This document shows, one piece after another, positions 25,571 to 34,200 of a stretch of DNA of 35,855 nucleotides. The position numbers were made by a program, and so were the translations under genes. The notes beneath the pieces were generated by a model. That model ran no database searches. It saw only the letters and a list, made by a program, of their open reading frames with translations, and was not told the DNA's origin. Each line of letters opens with the position of its first letter. The stretch's first letter is position 1. This stretch comes from Bryobacteraceae bacterium. GTDB taxonomy: Bacteria > Acidobacteriota > Terriglobia > Bryobacterales > Bryobacteraceae. The stretch covers positions 1 through 35,855 of the forward strand of contig JASIAM010000294.1 of the NCBI GenBank assembly GCA_030041985.1, given 5' to 3'.

Positions 25571-26101
25571 TCAATTACGGAAGAGTTTTCTTGCGTAGGC
25601 TCCCACAATGGTCAACGGGTGGTTAGCCAATGTGCAGATTCGCCCCACTCGGCTGATTGGCTCATGGAAAACGCCAAGCTGCCTGAGCACTGTTCCCCGG
25701 TCGTAGTAAATTCTCTCTCCGGCCAACTGACCTTCAGCGTCGAATGTGTATATACCGCACAGCGGCAGTTCCACTCGCCGCCCGGTTGCTGGAAGACCCT
25801 TCCAGCCACCGAGGTGTGTGCCGCGAATCATGACCTCCACTACAATCGTTTCGGAGGCGACGTGCTGCTGGCGTACCTCGATTTCTAAGTCCGGCAGAGC
25901 TGTCATAAGTTGCTTATAAAATTGGCGCACTCCGTCTCGTCCGTGGTAATGTTCAGCCCACGGTTCGTCGTCGTAGCGCGCCGTGTTGCCGAAGGTGGAC
26001 ACAACGCCCTCCAAGTCATGCTGGTTCTCCAGCCGAATGTGCCGCTCAACCGTTGCGATGCGAGCCGGTTGCTTCTCATCCGTGGCAGGTGTGCTCGTCA
26101 T
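25571..26101 (-). CDS. SnoaL-like / NTF2-like family protein
   Basis: This 176-residue cytosolic protein of the SnoaL polyketide-cyclase-like, NTF2-fold type is a single domain forming a cone-shaped pocket. Visible family segments are HIRLENQHDLEGVVSTF, WAEHYHGRDGVRQFYKQLM, ALPDLEIEVRQQHV and RIYYDRGTVLRQLGV. Members include cyclases, isomerases, hydrolases and many proteins of unknown use, so no reaction can be assigned. The ATG at 26101 is chosen because GGAGG sits 4 bases upstream. The gene is divergent from the VOC-family gene at 26174 across a 72-base gap that must hold both promoters. Confidence 0.85.
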   Translation of the reverse strand: MTSTPATDEKQPARIATVERHIRLENQHDLEGVVSTFGNTARYDDEPWAEHYHGRDGVRQFYKQLMTALPDLEIEVRQQHVASETIVVEVMIRGTHLGGWKGLPATGRRVELPLCGIYTFDAEGQLAGERIYYDRGTVLRQLGVFHEPISRVGRICTLANHPLTIVGAYARKLFRN

Positions 26102-26173
26102 GGTGCCTCCCATCGCGATTGTGCCATTTCTCTGCGGCTCCAACGTTGGATACTATCGAAGGGAGGTCAGAGC

Positions 26174-26626
26174 ATGAACAAGATCACGCCGTTCCTGTGG
26201 TTCAACGACAATGCCGAAGACGCTGCGGAGTTTTATCTCTCGGTATTTCCGGAAGCGAAGAAGGTTGGCGAACTACGTTCCAGCGGCGTGGGGCCCTGGC
26301 CCGCGGGCAAGATCGCGACCATCACCATCGAACTTATGGGCCAGCGAATGACGTTCCTCAACGGTGGCCCCGCGCACGCGCTCACGCCGGCTTTCTCGTA
26401 CTTCATCGCCTGCAAAGACCAGGCCGAGATCGACCACTACTGGGACAAACTGCTTGAGGGTGGCAAGCCCATGGCCTGTGGCTGGCTGACGGACAAGTTC
26501 GGCTTGTGCTGGCAGATCGTGCCGGAGAAGATTGGCGAGATCCTGAAGCATCCCAAATCGATGGCCGCGATGATGAAGATGGTGAAATTGGAGATCGCCA
26601 CGCTAGAGGCCGCGGCTAAGGAGTAA
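26174..26626 (+). CDS. VOC superfamily (PhnB-like) protein
   Basis: This 150-residue protein is of the PhnB / 3-demethylubiquinone methyltransferase-like glyoxalase fold. Recognisable elements are KITPFLWFNDNAEDAAEFYLSVFP at the start, then TITIELMGQRMTFLNGGP, FSYFIACKDQAEIDHYWDKL and CGWLTDKFGLCWQIVP. These match the widespread small VOC proteins whose physiological reaction is generally unknown. The ATG at 26174 has GGGAGG seven bases upstream, so it was preferred over upstream in-frame codons. It is divergent from the SnoaL-like gene, and the two may be co-regulated. Confidence 0.9.
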   Translation: MNKITPFLWFNDNAEDAAEFYLSVFPEAKKVGELRSSGVGPWPAGKIATITIELMGQRMTFLNGGPAHALTPAFSYFIACKDQAEIDHYWDKLLEGGKPMACGWLTDKFGLCWQIVPEKIGEILKHPKSMAAMMKMVKLEIATLEAAAKE

Positions 26627-26716
26627 CGGCGAGCGGCCATGGTAAACGCTGCGGCCTGATTGCGGCTATTAGACGATCCCGCGACTAAAGAACCGCTGAT
26701 GAATTAAAATTGTTTG

Positions 26717-28720
26717 GTGCAAAAAGCGCGAACCTGGCTGGCCGGGACTGCATTATTATTGGCCGTTTTTCTTGTTTATTCCAACCATTTTCATAACGCC
26801 TTTCATTTCGATGATTTTCACAGCATTACCAATAACGTAGCGATCCGCAGCCTTTCCCACATTCCTCAATTCTTCGTGGATGCGCGGGCTTCGAGCGTCT
26901 TCCCCGCGCACCAGGCCTGGCGGCCACTGGTAACAGCGTCTTTGGCGATCGATTATTGGCTCGCGCACGGATATGACCCGTTCTATTTTCATTTGTCCAG
27001 TTTTCTCTGGTTTCTCGCCGTTCTCCTCTGTGCAGCGGCGCTGTTTCGTAGCGTTTTGGATCGGGCGCAGCCCAACGCCGATCATTTCTTCATTGCGTGG
27101 TTCGCGGCTGCCTGGTATGGCCTGCATCCGGCGATGGCAGAAACGGTCAACTACATTATTCAACGGGCAGACGTGATCTCCACCTGCGGTGTAGTTGCCG
27201 GTCTGGCGATATACGCGCGGTTTCCGGCATGGAGGCAGCGCGGGGTCTACCTGCTGCCAGTTGCTCTGGGACTTCTGGCGAAGCCGCCCGCCCTGATTTT
27301 CCCGGGGATTCTGGCGGCTTATTTGTTTCTCATCGAAGAAGGCGCAGCGCGCGACAGTTGGCCCCGAGTGCTCGGCCGCTCGGTCCCCGCGCTGGCACTG
27401 AGTCTCGTCTTCCTCGTGCTGCAGTCTGCTTTCACGCCAAAGAGCTTCAATGCCGGGGCGGGGTCCGCGTTCCAGTACCTGATTACGCAGCCCTATGTCT
27501 GGTTCCGGTATTTCACGTCGTTTTTCCTTCCGTTGCATCTGAGCGCGGATACGGATCTCGCGCCGCTTTCATCGGTATTCCGTCTGGAAGCAATCGGCGG
27601 TTTTCTTTTTGCCGGGTTCCTGCTGTTCTCGATATATCTGGCGGCCAAGCGCCCCGCCGGCCACCCGGCTGCTTTCGGACTCTGCTGGTTTGTGCTGGGC
27701 CTGATTCCCACATCGATCTTTCCGCTGGCCGAGGTGGAAAACGATCACCGCATGTTCCTGCCCTTCGTGGGGCTTTCGCTGGCTGTGAGTTGGACCGGTT
27801 ACCAGGTGGCGCGGCGTCTGTCGTGGAACCGCGAAGGGCGAATCGCCACCGCGGGTGCTGCCATCTGTCTGCTCGTGGTGTGCGCGGCCGGCACGCGGCA
27901 GCGCAACCAGGTGTGGCATACGGAGGAGTCGCTGTGGGAAGATGTCACTCTAAAAAGTCCAAAAAACGGGCGCGGTCTCATGAATTATGGACTGGCGCGA
28001 ATGTCTCGGGGAGACTTTCAAGGCGCGCTTACCTATTTTGAGCGGGCCGTGGCGTTCACGCCGAATTACTCGGATTTGGAGATTAACCTGGGCATCGATC
28101 ACGGAGCTCTGGGACACGATGCCGAGGCGGAGCGGCACTTCCGTAGGGCGATCCAGCTTGCTCCCGGCGACGCCCAGGTCCATTACTTTTATGGGCGCTG
28201 GCTGAAAGGGAAGGGGCGCGATGATCAGGCGGTTGCGGAGCTGCGGCAGGCGATCCTGATCAATCCCGACTATCTGGAGGCGCGGCTTCTGCTGCTCGAC
28301 AGCTACGCGGCGCAGGGCGCATGGAGTTCGCTCGCACCGTTAGCTACGGAAACGCTGAAGCTCGCGCCCGACGACCCCGAGGCGCGGCGCTACGCGGCCA
28401 TGAAACCGGCGCAGGCCATGCCGGCGCGCCTTCCCTCCGCGCCCACGCCCGAAACCCTTCTCAACCTGTCCCTGGCGGCGTATCAAAGGAACGACTTCCA
28501 AAGCTGCATCCGATTTGCGCAATTGGCGCTACAGCAGCGCCGGGACTACGCCGAGGCGTACAACAACCTGATTGCGGCCTACAATTCTCTCGGCCGTTGG
28601 GATGAGGCAATCGCGGCGGGGCGGCAGGCGTTGCGCATCAAGCCGGATTACCAACTCGCCCGCAACAATTTGTTATGGGCGGAGACACAAAAGAATCGGG
28701 TGGCGAGCGCCGGGCGGTAA
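26717..28720 (+). CDS. TMTC-like membrane protein with C-terminal TPR repeats
   Basis: The N-terminal part (about residues 1-400) has some ten membrane helices with features of PMT/TMTC-type O-glycosyltransferases. The first lumenal loop carries FHFDDFHSITNN with the Asp-Asp pair, and a later segment reads NYIIQRADVISTCGVVAGL. The C-terminal 250 residues contain about five TPR units (for example LMNYGLARMSRGDFQGALTYF and YNNLIAAYNSLGRWDEAIAAG), a combination typical of this protein class. The protein might attach sugars to exported proteins, but the donor is unknown. GTG at 26717 is preferred over TTG at 26714, since a TAAAAT box at 26705-26710 would place transcription start almost at the codon. 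No Shine-Dalgarno is present. Confidence 0.8.
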   Translation: MQKARTWLAGTALLLAVFLVYSNHFHNAFHFDDFHSITNNVAIRSLSHIPQFFVDARASSVFPAHQAWRPLVTASLAIDYWLAHGYDPFYFHLSSFLWFLAVLLCAAALFRSVLDRAQPNADHFFIAWFAAAWYGLHPAMAETVNYIIQRADVISTCGVVAGLAIYARFPAWRQRGVYLLPVALGLLAKPPALIFPGILAAYLFLIEEGAARDSWPRVLGRSVPALALSLVFLVLQSAFTPKSFNAGAGSAFQYLITQPYVWFRYFTSFFLPLHLSADTDLAPLSSVFRLEAIGGFLFAGFLLFSIYLAAKRPAGHPAAFGLCWFVLGLIPTSIFPLAEVENDHRMFLPFVGLSLAVSWTGYQVARRLSWNREGRIATAGAAICLLVVCAAGTRQRNQVWHTEESLWEDVTLKSPKNGRGLMNYGLARMSRGDFQGALTYFERAVAFTPNYSDLEINLGIDHGALGHDAEAERHFRRAIQLAPGDAQVHYFYGRWLKGKGRDDQAVAELRQAILINPDYLEARLLLLDSYAAQGAWSSLAPLATETLKLAPDDPEARRYAAMKPAQAMPARLPSAPTPETLLNLSLAAYQRNDFQSCIRFAQLALQQRRDYAEAYNNLIAAYNSLGRWDEAIAAGRQALRIKPDYQLARNNLLWAETQKNRVASAGR

Positions 28721-28751
28721 TTGGAAATCTTTTTAATTTGCCAGTTTTTAT

Positions 28752-28780
28752 TTGACATCGGGAAAAACGCGGTTTAATAT
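28752..28780 (+). promoter_or_regulatory. Sigma-70-type promoter of the subtilase gene
   Basis: A perfect TTGACA (28752-28757) lies 17 bases before TAATAT (28775-28780). The predicted start of transcription is about 6 bases before the ATG at 28793, leaving an almost leaderless mRNA with no Shine-Dalgarno. This is the best promoter-like sequence seen in the window. Confidence 0.65.
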
Positions 28781-28792
28781 CACACTTTCCGG

Positions 28793-31700
28793 ATGCAGTT
28801 TCGCTTTGTGCGCGCTGCAGCAATCCTTTGTTTGCTGGCAGCTTCGGGAGTTGCCCAAACAACCGACACTAATATTATTCCCCTTTACGTGTCCGGCCCG
28901 AGCCAACGATACATCCTTGTTCTTCAAGATCCGCCGTTGGCAAAGCAGGTATTGACAGCGCCAACGCGTTCGCGCGCCGCGCTTCATACAGCCGCGGCGG
29001 AAGCGCGCCGCCAGAATCTGATCAACACGCAGGAAGCGCTCAAATCGGTGCTGCGCGCGCGTGGGATTCGGGTGTTGGGGTCCGTGAACACGCTCGCAAA
29101 TGCGGTTTTCGTCAGCGCCGGGCCGGAGCGTGTAGCGCAATTGAAGGCTCTACCGGGGGTCTCCGCGGTACTCCCTGTGGTGAAACTGCACCGCACGCTG
29201 AACAAGGCCATCGGCCTGATCAATGCCAACGTCGCGTGGTCCGCTGTAGGCGGCGCGGCCAATGCAGGCGCCGGAGTGAAGATCGCCATGCTGGATACTG
29301 GCATCGATGAGACGCATCCCGGTTTTGTTGATCCCACGCTGACATATCCCCCCGGTTTTCCCGTGTCGGGAAACGCGGACGACGCCACGCACACCACTAC
29401 TAAAATCATCGCGGTGCGTAGCTTTGTCTCGGAGCTTGCCATTGGCGACGGCACACCGGAATTGACTCTTCCTGACGACCTTTCGGCCCGCGACCGCGTG
29501 GGCCACGGCACGGCGGTGGCGATGATCGCAGCGGGAGTGTCGCATCAGAGCCCGTTCGGAACAATCTCGGGAGTGGCGCCCAAAGCCTGGCTAGGTAATT
29601 ACAAAATTTTCGGATCGCCGGGAGTGAATGATGAAACCAGCTCGGACGTCATGCTGCAGGCTCTCGAAGCGGCGTTCAACGATGGCTTTGATATCGCGCT
29701 TCTTTCGGTCGGCGACTTGCCCGCTACTTGGGGGCCTGCCGATCAGGGAACGACCTGCGGCTTAGCGGCGGGAACATTTTGCGATCCGCTAGCGGGCGCG
29801 GTTACCGCTGCCGCAGCAGCCGGCATGGTGGTTGTTCTGCCAGCCGGAAATGATGGCGCATTGGGGCAAAGCACGATCAATACGCCGGGCGATGTAGAAG
29901 ATGCCATCACCGTGGGCGCAACCACCAACGCCCACATCGTGGCTGCCACCGTTTCCACACCAGGCGGAAGCGCGTTCGAGGCCCGCCTGTCCGATGGTCC
30001 GCAGCCGGCGGCCCTGATTACCGCGCCGCTTGTTCCGGTCTATACACTGGACAAAACCGGATATGGTTGCCAGAGTTTTCCCGCCGGGTCGCTCAAGGGA
30101 GATATCGCGCTCATCCTGTACGGCCAGTGCAGTTTAGCGAGCAAAGTGCTCAACGCCGAAGCCGCTGGAGCCGTGGCGGTACTCCTTTCCAGCCTGCCTA
30201 CCGGCCCGCAGCTATTTTCGCCCACTGGACTTGGCAACACTGGCATTCCCACCGCGCTGATTGCGGCGAGCTCCGGCACATCGCTCGACCAATACCTCGC
30301 CTCGAATAGCGGTGCGGCGGTGACGCTCGATCCAACCCCAGCCGAAACCGTACCCGCCACGGCGGACCAGGTAGCGTACTTTTCCTCGCGCGGCCCGAAT
30401 CTTCGCGATTCGAGCATCAAACCCGACCTGGCTGCACCGGGCGCCTCTATATTCACCGCGACCCAGGATTTGGACCCTAACGGCGATCTCTTTAACCCGG
30501 AACGCTACACAGGCGTAGATGGCACCAGCTTCGCGGCAGCATTTGCGGCTGGGGCAGCGGCGCTGGTCTTAGAGGCGCATCCCTCGTATACTCCAGGCCA
30601 GGTGAAATCGGCCCTGGTCAATACGGCTTCCTCGGGCATTACGGATTTCGATGCGAACGGCAACCCCATCGCCGCGCGGTCGATTGCGGTAGGCGGAGGG
30701 CAACTGAATGCCGGGGCAGCGGCCGCATCTACACTGACGGTTGTGCCGAGCTCTGTTTCGTTCGGCGTGCTGAGCACGACCTTGCCGCAGCAGACTCTCG
30801 TGATCACGAACACGGGTACGGCGGCGGCGAATGTGCAGTTTACAGTAACGCCGCGCGATATGGATAACAACGCAACTGTGAGCGTGACTCCGTCAACGGT
30901 GAGCTTGCCGCCCGGCTCCTCGGCCAACGTAACCGTTGCGCTGACCGGCTCCAGTCCGGCGCCCGGATTCTATGAAGGCACGATTTCCGCCAGTGGTGGC
31001 GCGGTGGCCGTCGCAATCCCTTACCTTTATATAGCGGCCAACGGGAACCCGGCCAGCCTCATCCCCCTGAGTGGACGGAACTTCGTCACGGAGACCGGCA
31101 GCTCCGTCGATCTCTCGTTCGATATCTTGGATCAGTCCGCGGCGCCGGTGGCCAATGAGCCGCTGCGTTTCGCGCCGAATGCTTCCGTATACGCGGAAAC
31201 CCCAAATACCGACCCGCTGGGCATTGGAGAAGCCTATATGCAGGTGGGGTCCGTGGGTGACCAGACTTTTTCCGCGGACCTGTTAACCAATGCGTCGCAA
31301 ATCGAATTCGACGGCCGCGTGCGACTCGGGCCGCAGATTAACAGCAACGGAGTGGTGGATGGCGCAAGTTTCGCAGTGCCCCCGGGTTTCGCGCCCGGTT
31401 CGTTTGTGACTATCCAGGGCACGGGCTTGAGCGAAGCACAGGTAATGTCGCAGACGGCGGCTCTGCCGATTTCGCAGGCGGGAGTGAGTGTCGGCTTCGA
31501 CGAGCCCGCCGCGAATCTCCATGTGCCAGCGCCGCTGATTTACGTGAGCCCCGGCCAGGTGAACTTGCAAATTCCGTGGGAACTGGCGGGGACGTCATCG
31601 GCCACCATGAAACTCACCCTCAGTAATTCGTCGAGCAAAACGGTTCGGCCGGATGACAGCGAACTGGGCACTAACCAGAGTCAAATGATCACCGTTCCGC

Positions 31701-32107
31701 TAGCTCCGTACTCTCCGGCTTTCTTCCAATACCAGGATGCGGCAACCGGGAAGCTGCTGGCCGATGCGCTGGATGAACAATACAACCAGGTCACTCCGGC
31801 GAATCCTGTCGCGCCGGGCCAATACATCCAGTTTTTCTTGAACGGATTGGGCGCGGTGGCGCCCGGCACACAGCCGGCCACCGGAGCGCCTTCGCCCGGC
31901 GGAACACAACTCGCCACCACCGTGGAGCAGCCGGAAGTCACTATCGGTGGGCAACCCGCCACGGTCGCCTTCAGCGGCCTCGCCCCTTACCTTGTTGGCA
32001 TTTATCAGGTGAACGTCATCGTACCGCCGTCCACTTCGTCTGGAATCCAACCGGTTCAGCTCACCATTGGCGGCGTCACGGCTCAGTCGTTGGTAGCCGT
32101 TGAGTAG
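28793..32107 (+). CDS. Secreted subtilisin-like (S8) protease with PA insert and TIGR03437-like C-terminus
   Basis: This 1104-residue exported serine protease has a signal peptide (about 1-21, ending GVAQ) and an inhibitor-like pro-region (to about 130). The S8 catalytic domain contains the full triad: Asp168 in MLDTGIDETHPG, His238 in VGHGTAVAM and Ser579 in DGTSFAAAFAAGA, plus oxyanion Asn353 in PAGNDG. A PA-type insert lies between (about 400-520). After about residue 640 come an Ig-like or fibronectin-like part and a C-terminal domain of the TIGR03437 type (about 855-1104: VVDGASFAVPPGFAPGSFVT, LIYVSPGQVNLQIPWEL). That domain is frequent on exported Solibacter proteins and may be a cell-surface or secretion module. 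The ATG at 28793 follows a strong promoter. It ends 25 bases inside the convergent gene. Confidence 0.93.
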   Translation: MQFRFVRAAAILCLLAASGVAQTTDTNIIPLYVSGPSQRYILVLQDPPLAKQVLTAPTRSRAALHTAAAEARRQNLINTQEALKSVLRARGIRVLGSVNTLANAVFVSAGPERVAQLKALPGVSAVLPVVKLHRTLNKAIGLINANVAWSAVGGAANAGAGVKIAMLDTGIDETHPGFVDPTLTYPPGFPVSGNADDATHTTTKIIAVRSFVSELAIGDGTPELTLPDDLSARDRVGHGTAVAMIAAGVSHQSPFGTISGVAPKAWLGNYKIFGSPGVNDETSSDVMLQALEAAFNDGFDIALLSVGDLPATWGPADQGTTCGLAAGTFCDPLAGAVTAAAAAGMVVVLPAGNDGALGQSTINTPGDVEDAITVGATTNAHIVAATVSTPGGSAFEARLSDGPQPAALITAPLVPVYTLDKTGYGCQSFPAGSLKGDIALILYGQCSLASKVLNAEAAGAVAVLLSSLPTGPQLFSPTGLGNTGIPTALIAASSGTSLDQYLASNSGAAVTLDPTPAETVPATADQVAYFSSRGPNLRDSSIKPDLAAPGASIFTATQDLDPNGDLFNPERYTGVDGTSFAAAFAAGAAALVLEAHPSYTPGQVKSALVNTASSGITDFDANGNPIAARSIAVGGGQLNAGAAAASTLTVVPSSVSFGVLSTTLPQQTLVITNTGTAAANVQFTVTPRDMDNNATVSVTPSTVSLPPGSSANVTVALTGSSPAPGFYEGTISASGGAVAVAIPYLYIAANGNPASLIPLSGRNFVTETGSSVDLSFDILDQSAAPVANEPLRFAPNASVYAETPNTDPLGIGEAYMQVGSVGDQTFSADLLTNASQIEFDGRVRLGPQINSNGVVDGASFAVPPGFAPGSFVTIQGTGLSEAQVMSQTAALPISQAGVSVGFDEPAANLHVPAPLIYVSPGQVNLQIPWELAGTSSATMKLTLSNSSSKTVRPDDSELGTNQSQMITVPLAPYSPAFFQYQDAATGKLLADALDEQYNQVTPANPVAPGQYIQFFLNGLGAVAPGTQPATGAPSPGGTQLATTVEQPEVTIGGQPATVAFSGLAPYLVGIYQVNVIVPPSTSSGIQPVQLTIGGVTAQSLVAVE

Positions 32108-33201
32108 GCTTTCGACTTTTCGTTCTCGCCCCGCCTGGTAAAGATGAACGCGCGCTGTACCGCGAAATTGACGATAAACAGCGCTGATTCACTCAACAGC
32201 TTGGCGGGCGCTACAGCGAAACCCCAATGCACATGTAAGAACCGGATCAGGCTGTACGAAACAAATCCACTCAGACCGGCCAGGACGGCGTACCGCACTG
32301 ACGATTTGGCAACCGGGGCATTGCTGCGAAAGACCAGATTGCGCGCCAGGAAGAAAACGGCTGTGGCGGAGATAATTCGCGCGCCGAATTGGCTGGCAAT
32401 CAGGTTCCCGGTGGCGAAATAGACGGGATAGAACACGCAGGCATCGATCGCCCATGCGAGCAAGGACGATGCGCAGTAACGCAGCAGCACAAAATAGATG
32501 CGCAGCGAATCGAGAACCGGATTGAAATGAGAGGAACGGTTCCCATCCAGATAAATCGTCTGAATGGGTACTTCGACAAATGGCTCTCTCGCCGCCAGGA
32601 GGCATTCCAGCAAATATTCGAAGCCGTTGGGGGCCAGGCACACATTGCGCGCACAGGCCTCGATTGGCCATCCGCGCAGCCCGGTTTGGGTATCGGAGAG
32701 GCGGCGGTGAGCGAGCAGACGGAACAGCATCGCGGTGAGTACATTGCCGAAGCGGCTGCGCAGCGGAGCAACCTGGAAACGGCGAACTCCGAGCACCACA
32801 CAGCCGGTTTTTTGGCGGAGCGTCTCTATGACGCGGACGATGTCGCCCGCCGCATGTTGGCCATCGGCATCCGCGGACACCACTCCGTGCGCGTCCGGCC
32901 ACGTCTGGAGGACGTACCGGGAGCCGGTCTTCAGAGCCGCGCCCACTCCCATGTTGACCGCATGCCGCAGCAGAGTGACCCCGGGAATATCGGCCAGCTC
33001 CTTCAGGATCGGGGCCGCCACAGGACCATTTCCGTCATCCACAACGACGACGGCCTGCGGTCCGTTCTCATGCCCAAGCACGCCGGATACGATACCGGGC
33101 AGCTCCGGGGAAGGCCGATGGCACGGAATCACGAGCACGATCTTCCGGTCGCGCGACGGGGGCTGCCCGAAAGCTGTAGCCATCGGATCGTCCTTGTACA
33201 T
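32083..33201 (-). CDS. GT2 glycosyltransferase fused to a GtrA-like membrane domain
   Basis: The N-terminal part (about residues 15-230) is a GT-A glycosyltransferase of family 2: VLVIPCHRP, AVVVVDDGNG, LRHAVNMGVGAALKTG and the DxD-bearing VSADADGQHAAGD, then SDTQTGLRGWP. This resembles dolichyl-/polyprenyl-phosphate sugar synthases. The C-terminal 130 residues form four membrane helices of the GtrA type (WAIDACVFYPVYFATGN, RYAVLAGLSGFVSY), which probably flip or hold the lipid-linked sugar. Fusions of these two parts are known in surface-polysaccharide genes. Two starts are plausible: ATG 33201 with GGGGA, or 33183 with AAGGA. The gene overlaps the subtilase 3' end by 25 bases. Confidence 0.88.
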   Translation of the reverse strand: MYKDDPMATAFGQPPSRDRKIVLVIPCHRPSPELPGIVSGVLGHENGPQAVVVVDDGNGPVAAPILKELADIPGVTLLRHAVNMGVGAALKTGSRYVLQTWPDAHGVVSADADGQHAAGDIVRVIETLRQKTGCVVLGVRRFQVAPLRSRFGNVLTAMLFRLLAHRRLSDTQTGLRGWPIEACARNVCLAPNGFEYLLECLLAAREPFVEVPIQTIYLDGNRSSHFNPVLDSLRIYFVLLRYCASSLLAWAIDACVFYPVYFATGNLIASQFGARIISATAVFFLARNLVFRSNAPVAKSSVRYAVLAGLSGFVSYSLIRFLHVHWGFAVAPAKLLSESALFIVNFAVQRAFIFTRRGENEKSKAYSTATND

Positions 33202-33377
33202 TGCTCGGTCCCCGGCGTGACAGCCGGGTCTCGCGCTGAGGTGAAGGTTGCGCAAGCCTGGGGTTAGCGTATCAGATTTCAGGCATTTTCTTCGAGGTTT
33301 CTTATCTTTAATCCCTGACAATTTCTAATGGTGGAGCGGCGCTACTTCGGCAGGGGCGTTCTTCAACGCTGAGGCGG

Positions 33378-33848
33378 TCACTTGCTTGCCTGGAAAATCC
33401 AGTTGTCCGCACTCCATTTCCCCGGTCCTGAACAGATCAACCAGATCAAGATAATTATGTACACGCTTTCCGGCAGATATAGAAAATCATCCAGCCAGTC
33501 GAGAAACGAGGTCCCAGCCGGAATTGAGGCGAGGCGAACCGTTATGATTGCGACGATCATCTGGATGATGAGCGCGGCGGAGCAGAGACTCGAAAGCAAC
33601 CCTATGGCGAGCAGACAGCCTCCAACAAATTCAACCGAGGAAACGAAATAGGTCATGAAATGCGGAAATGGTATACCGGCGCCCGCCAGCGTTTCATACA
33701 TCTGACGAGTGCGGCCGGCAACAAAAAGCTTCTTCCCTCCGGAAATAGCGAAAAAGAGTCCGATTGAAATGCGGGCCAGCAGGATTGAAAATTGCTCCCA
33801 GGAACGGTTTCCTATCAGAAATGAACGGATGAACTCAGGAAGATTCAT
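33378..33848 (-). CDS. DoxX family membrane protein
   Basis: This 156-residue protein has four predicted membrane helices and the DoxX pattern. SILLARISIGLFFAISGGKKLF is its first helix, followed by a conserved Gly-Ile-Pro-Phe-Pro loop (AGAGIPFPHFMTYFVSSVEFVGG). DoxX-like proteins are membrane proteins of mostly unknown role, some linked to sulfur-oxygen or redox metabolism. No partner oxidase is nearby. The start ATG at 33848 has GGGAGAGATT upstream. It lies downstream of the acidic protein gene on the same strand, so a shared transcript is possible. Length is normal for the family. Confidence 0.9.
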   Translation of the reverse strand: MNLPEFIRSFLIGNRSWEQFSILLARISIGLFFAISGGKKLFVAGRTRQMYETLAGAGIPFPHFMTYFVSSVEFVGGCLLAIGLLSSLCSAALIIQMIVAIITVRLASIPAGTSFLDWLDDFLYLPESVYIIILIWLICSGPGKWSADNWIFQASK

Positions 33849-33915
33849 AATCTCTCCCGCAAGCCACGGTTGAGGAAGTGCCGCCGCTTCAGTTGCAACG
33901 CTTCAGCGCAGGGAC

Positions 33916-34200
33916 CTAATCCTGATGATCATACTCCGTTGGCACGTCGTCTTCCGGAACCTCCTTCGTGTGAACCTCGGCTACATCCGGATCAGCCGCA
34001 TCTTCAACACCGGCGATTGCATTGGCTTCGTGGGACTGCCCTTCGTCCATCAACTCCTCTACGCTCTCGGAGTCCTCCTGCTCCCGGTCCGGTAAACCCT
34101 GCGTATCCCCGGACTGGCCTGCGGAATCAGGACCTGTTCCCTTCGGCCTGGCTGGAATAGGCGTGTTGAGAGGAATGTTCTCCTGTGCTTGCTTTTTCAT
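33916..34200 (-). CDS. Small acidic, probably disordered protein
   Basis: This 94-residue protein is rich in Glu, Asp, Pro and Gln, with no predicted fold or membrane segment. The middle reads EQEDSESVEELMDEGQSHEA, followed by GVEDAADPDVAEVHTKEVPE. Short acidic proteins with this VEEL...EGQ...E pattern occur in many soil bacteria, but I know of no assigned function. The ATG at 34200 is followed by a Lys-rich start (MKKQAQ). No strong Shine-Dalgarno is visible. It partly overlaps the degenerate 3' tail of the RHS fragment, supporting decay of that longer frame. Confidence 0.7.
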   Translation of the reverse strand: MKKQAQENIPLNTPIPARPKGTGPDSAGQSGDTQGLPDREQEDSESVEELMDEGQSHEANAIAGVEDAADPDVAEVHTKEVPEDDVPTEYDHQD

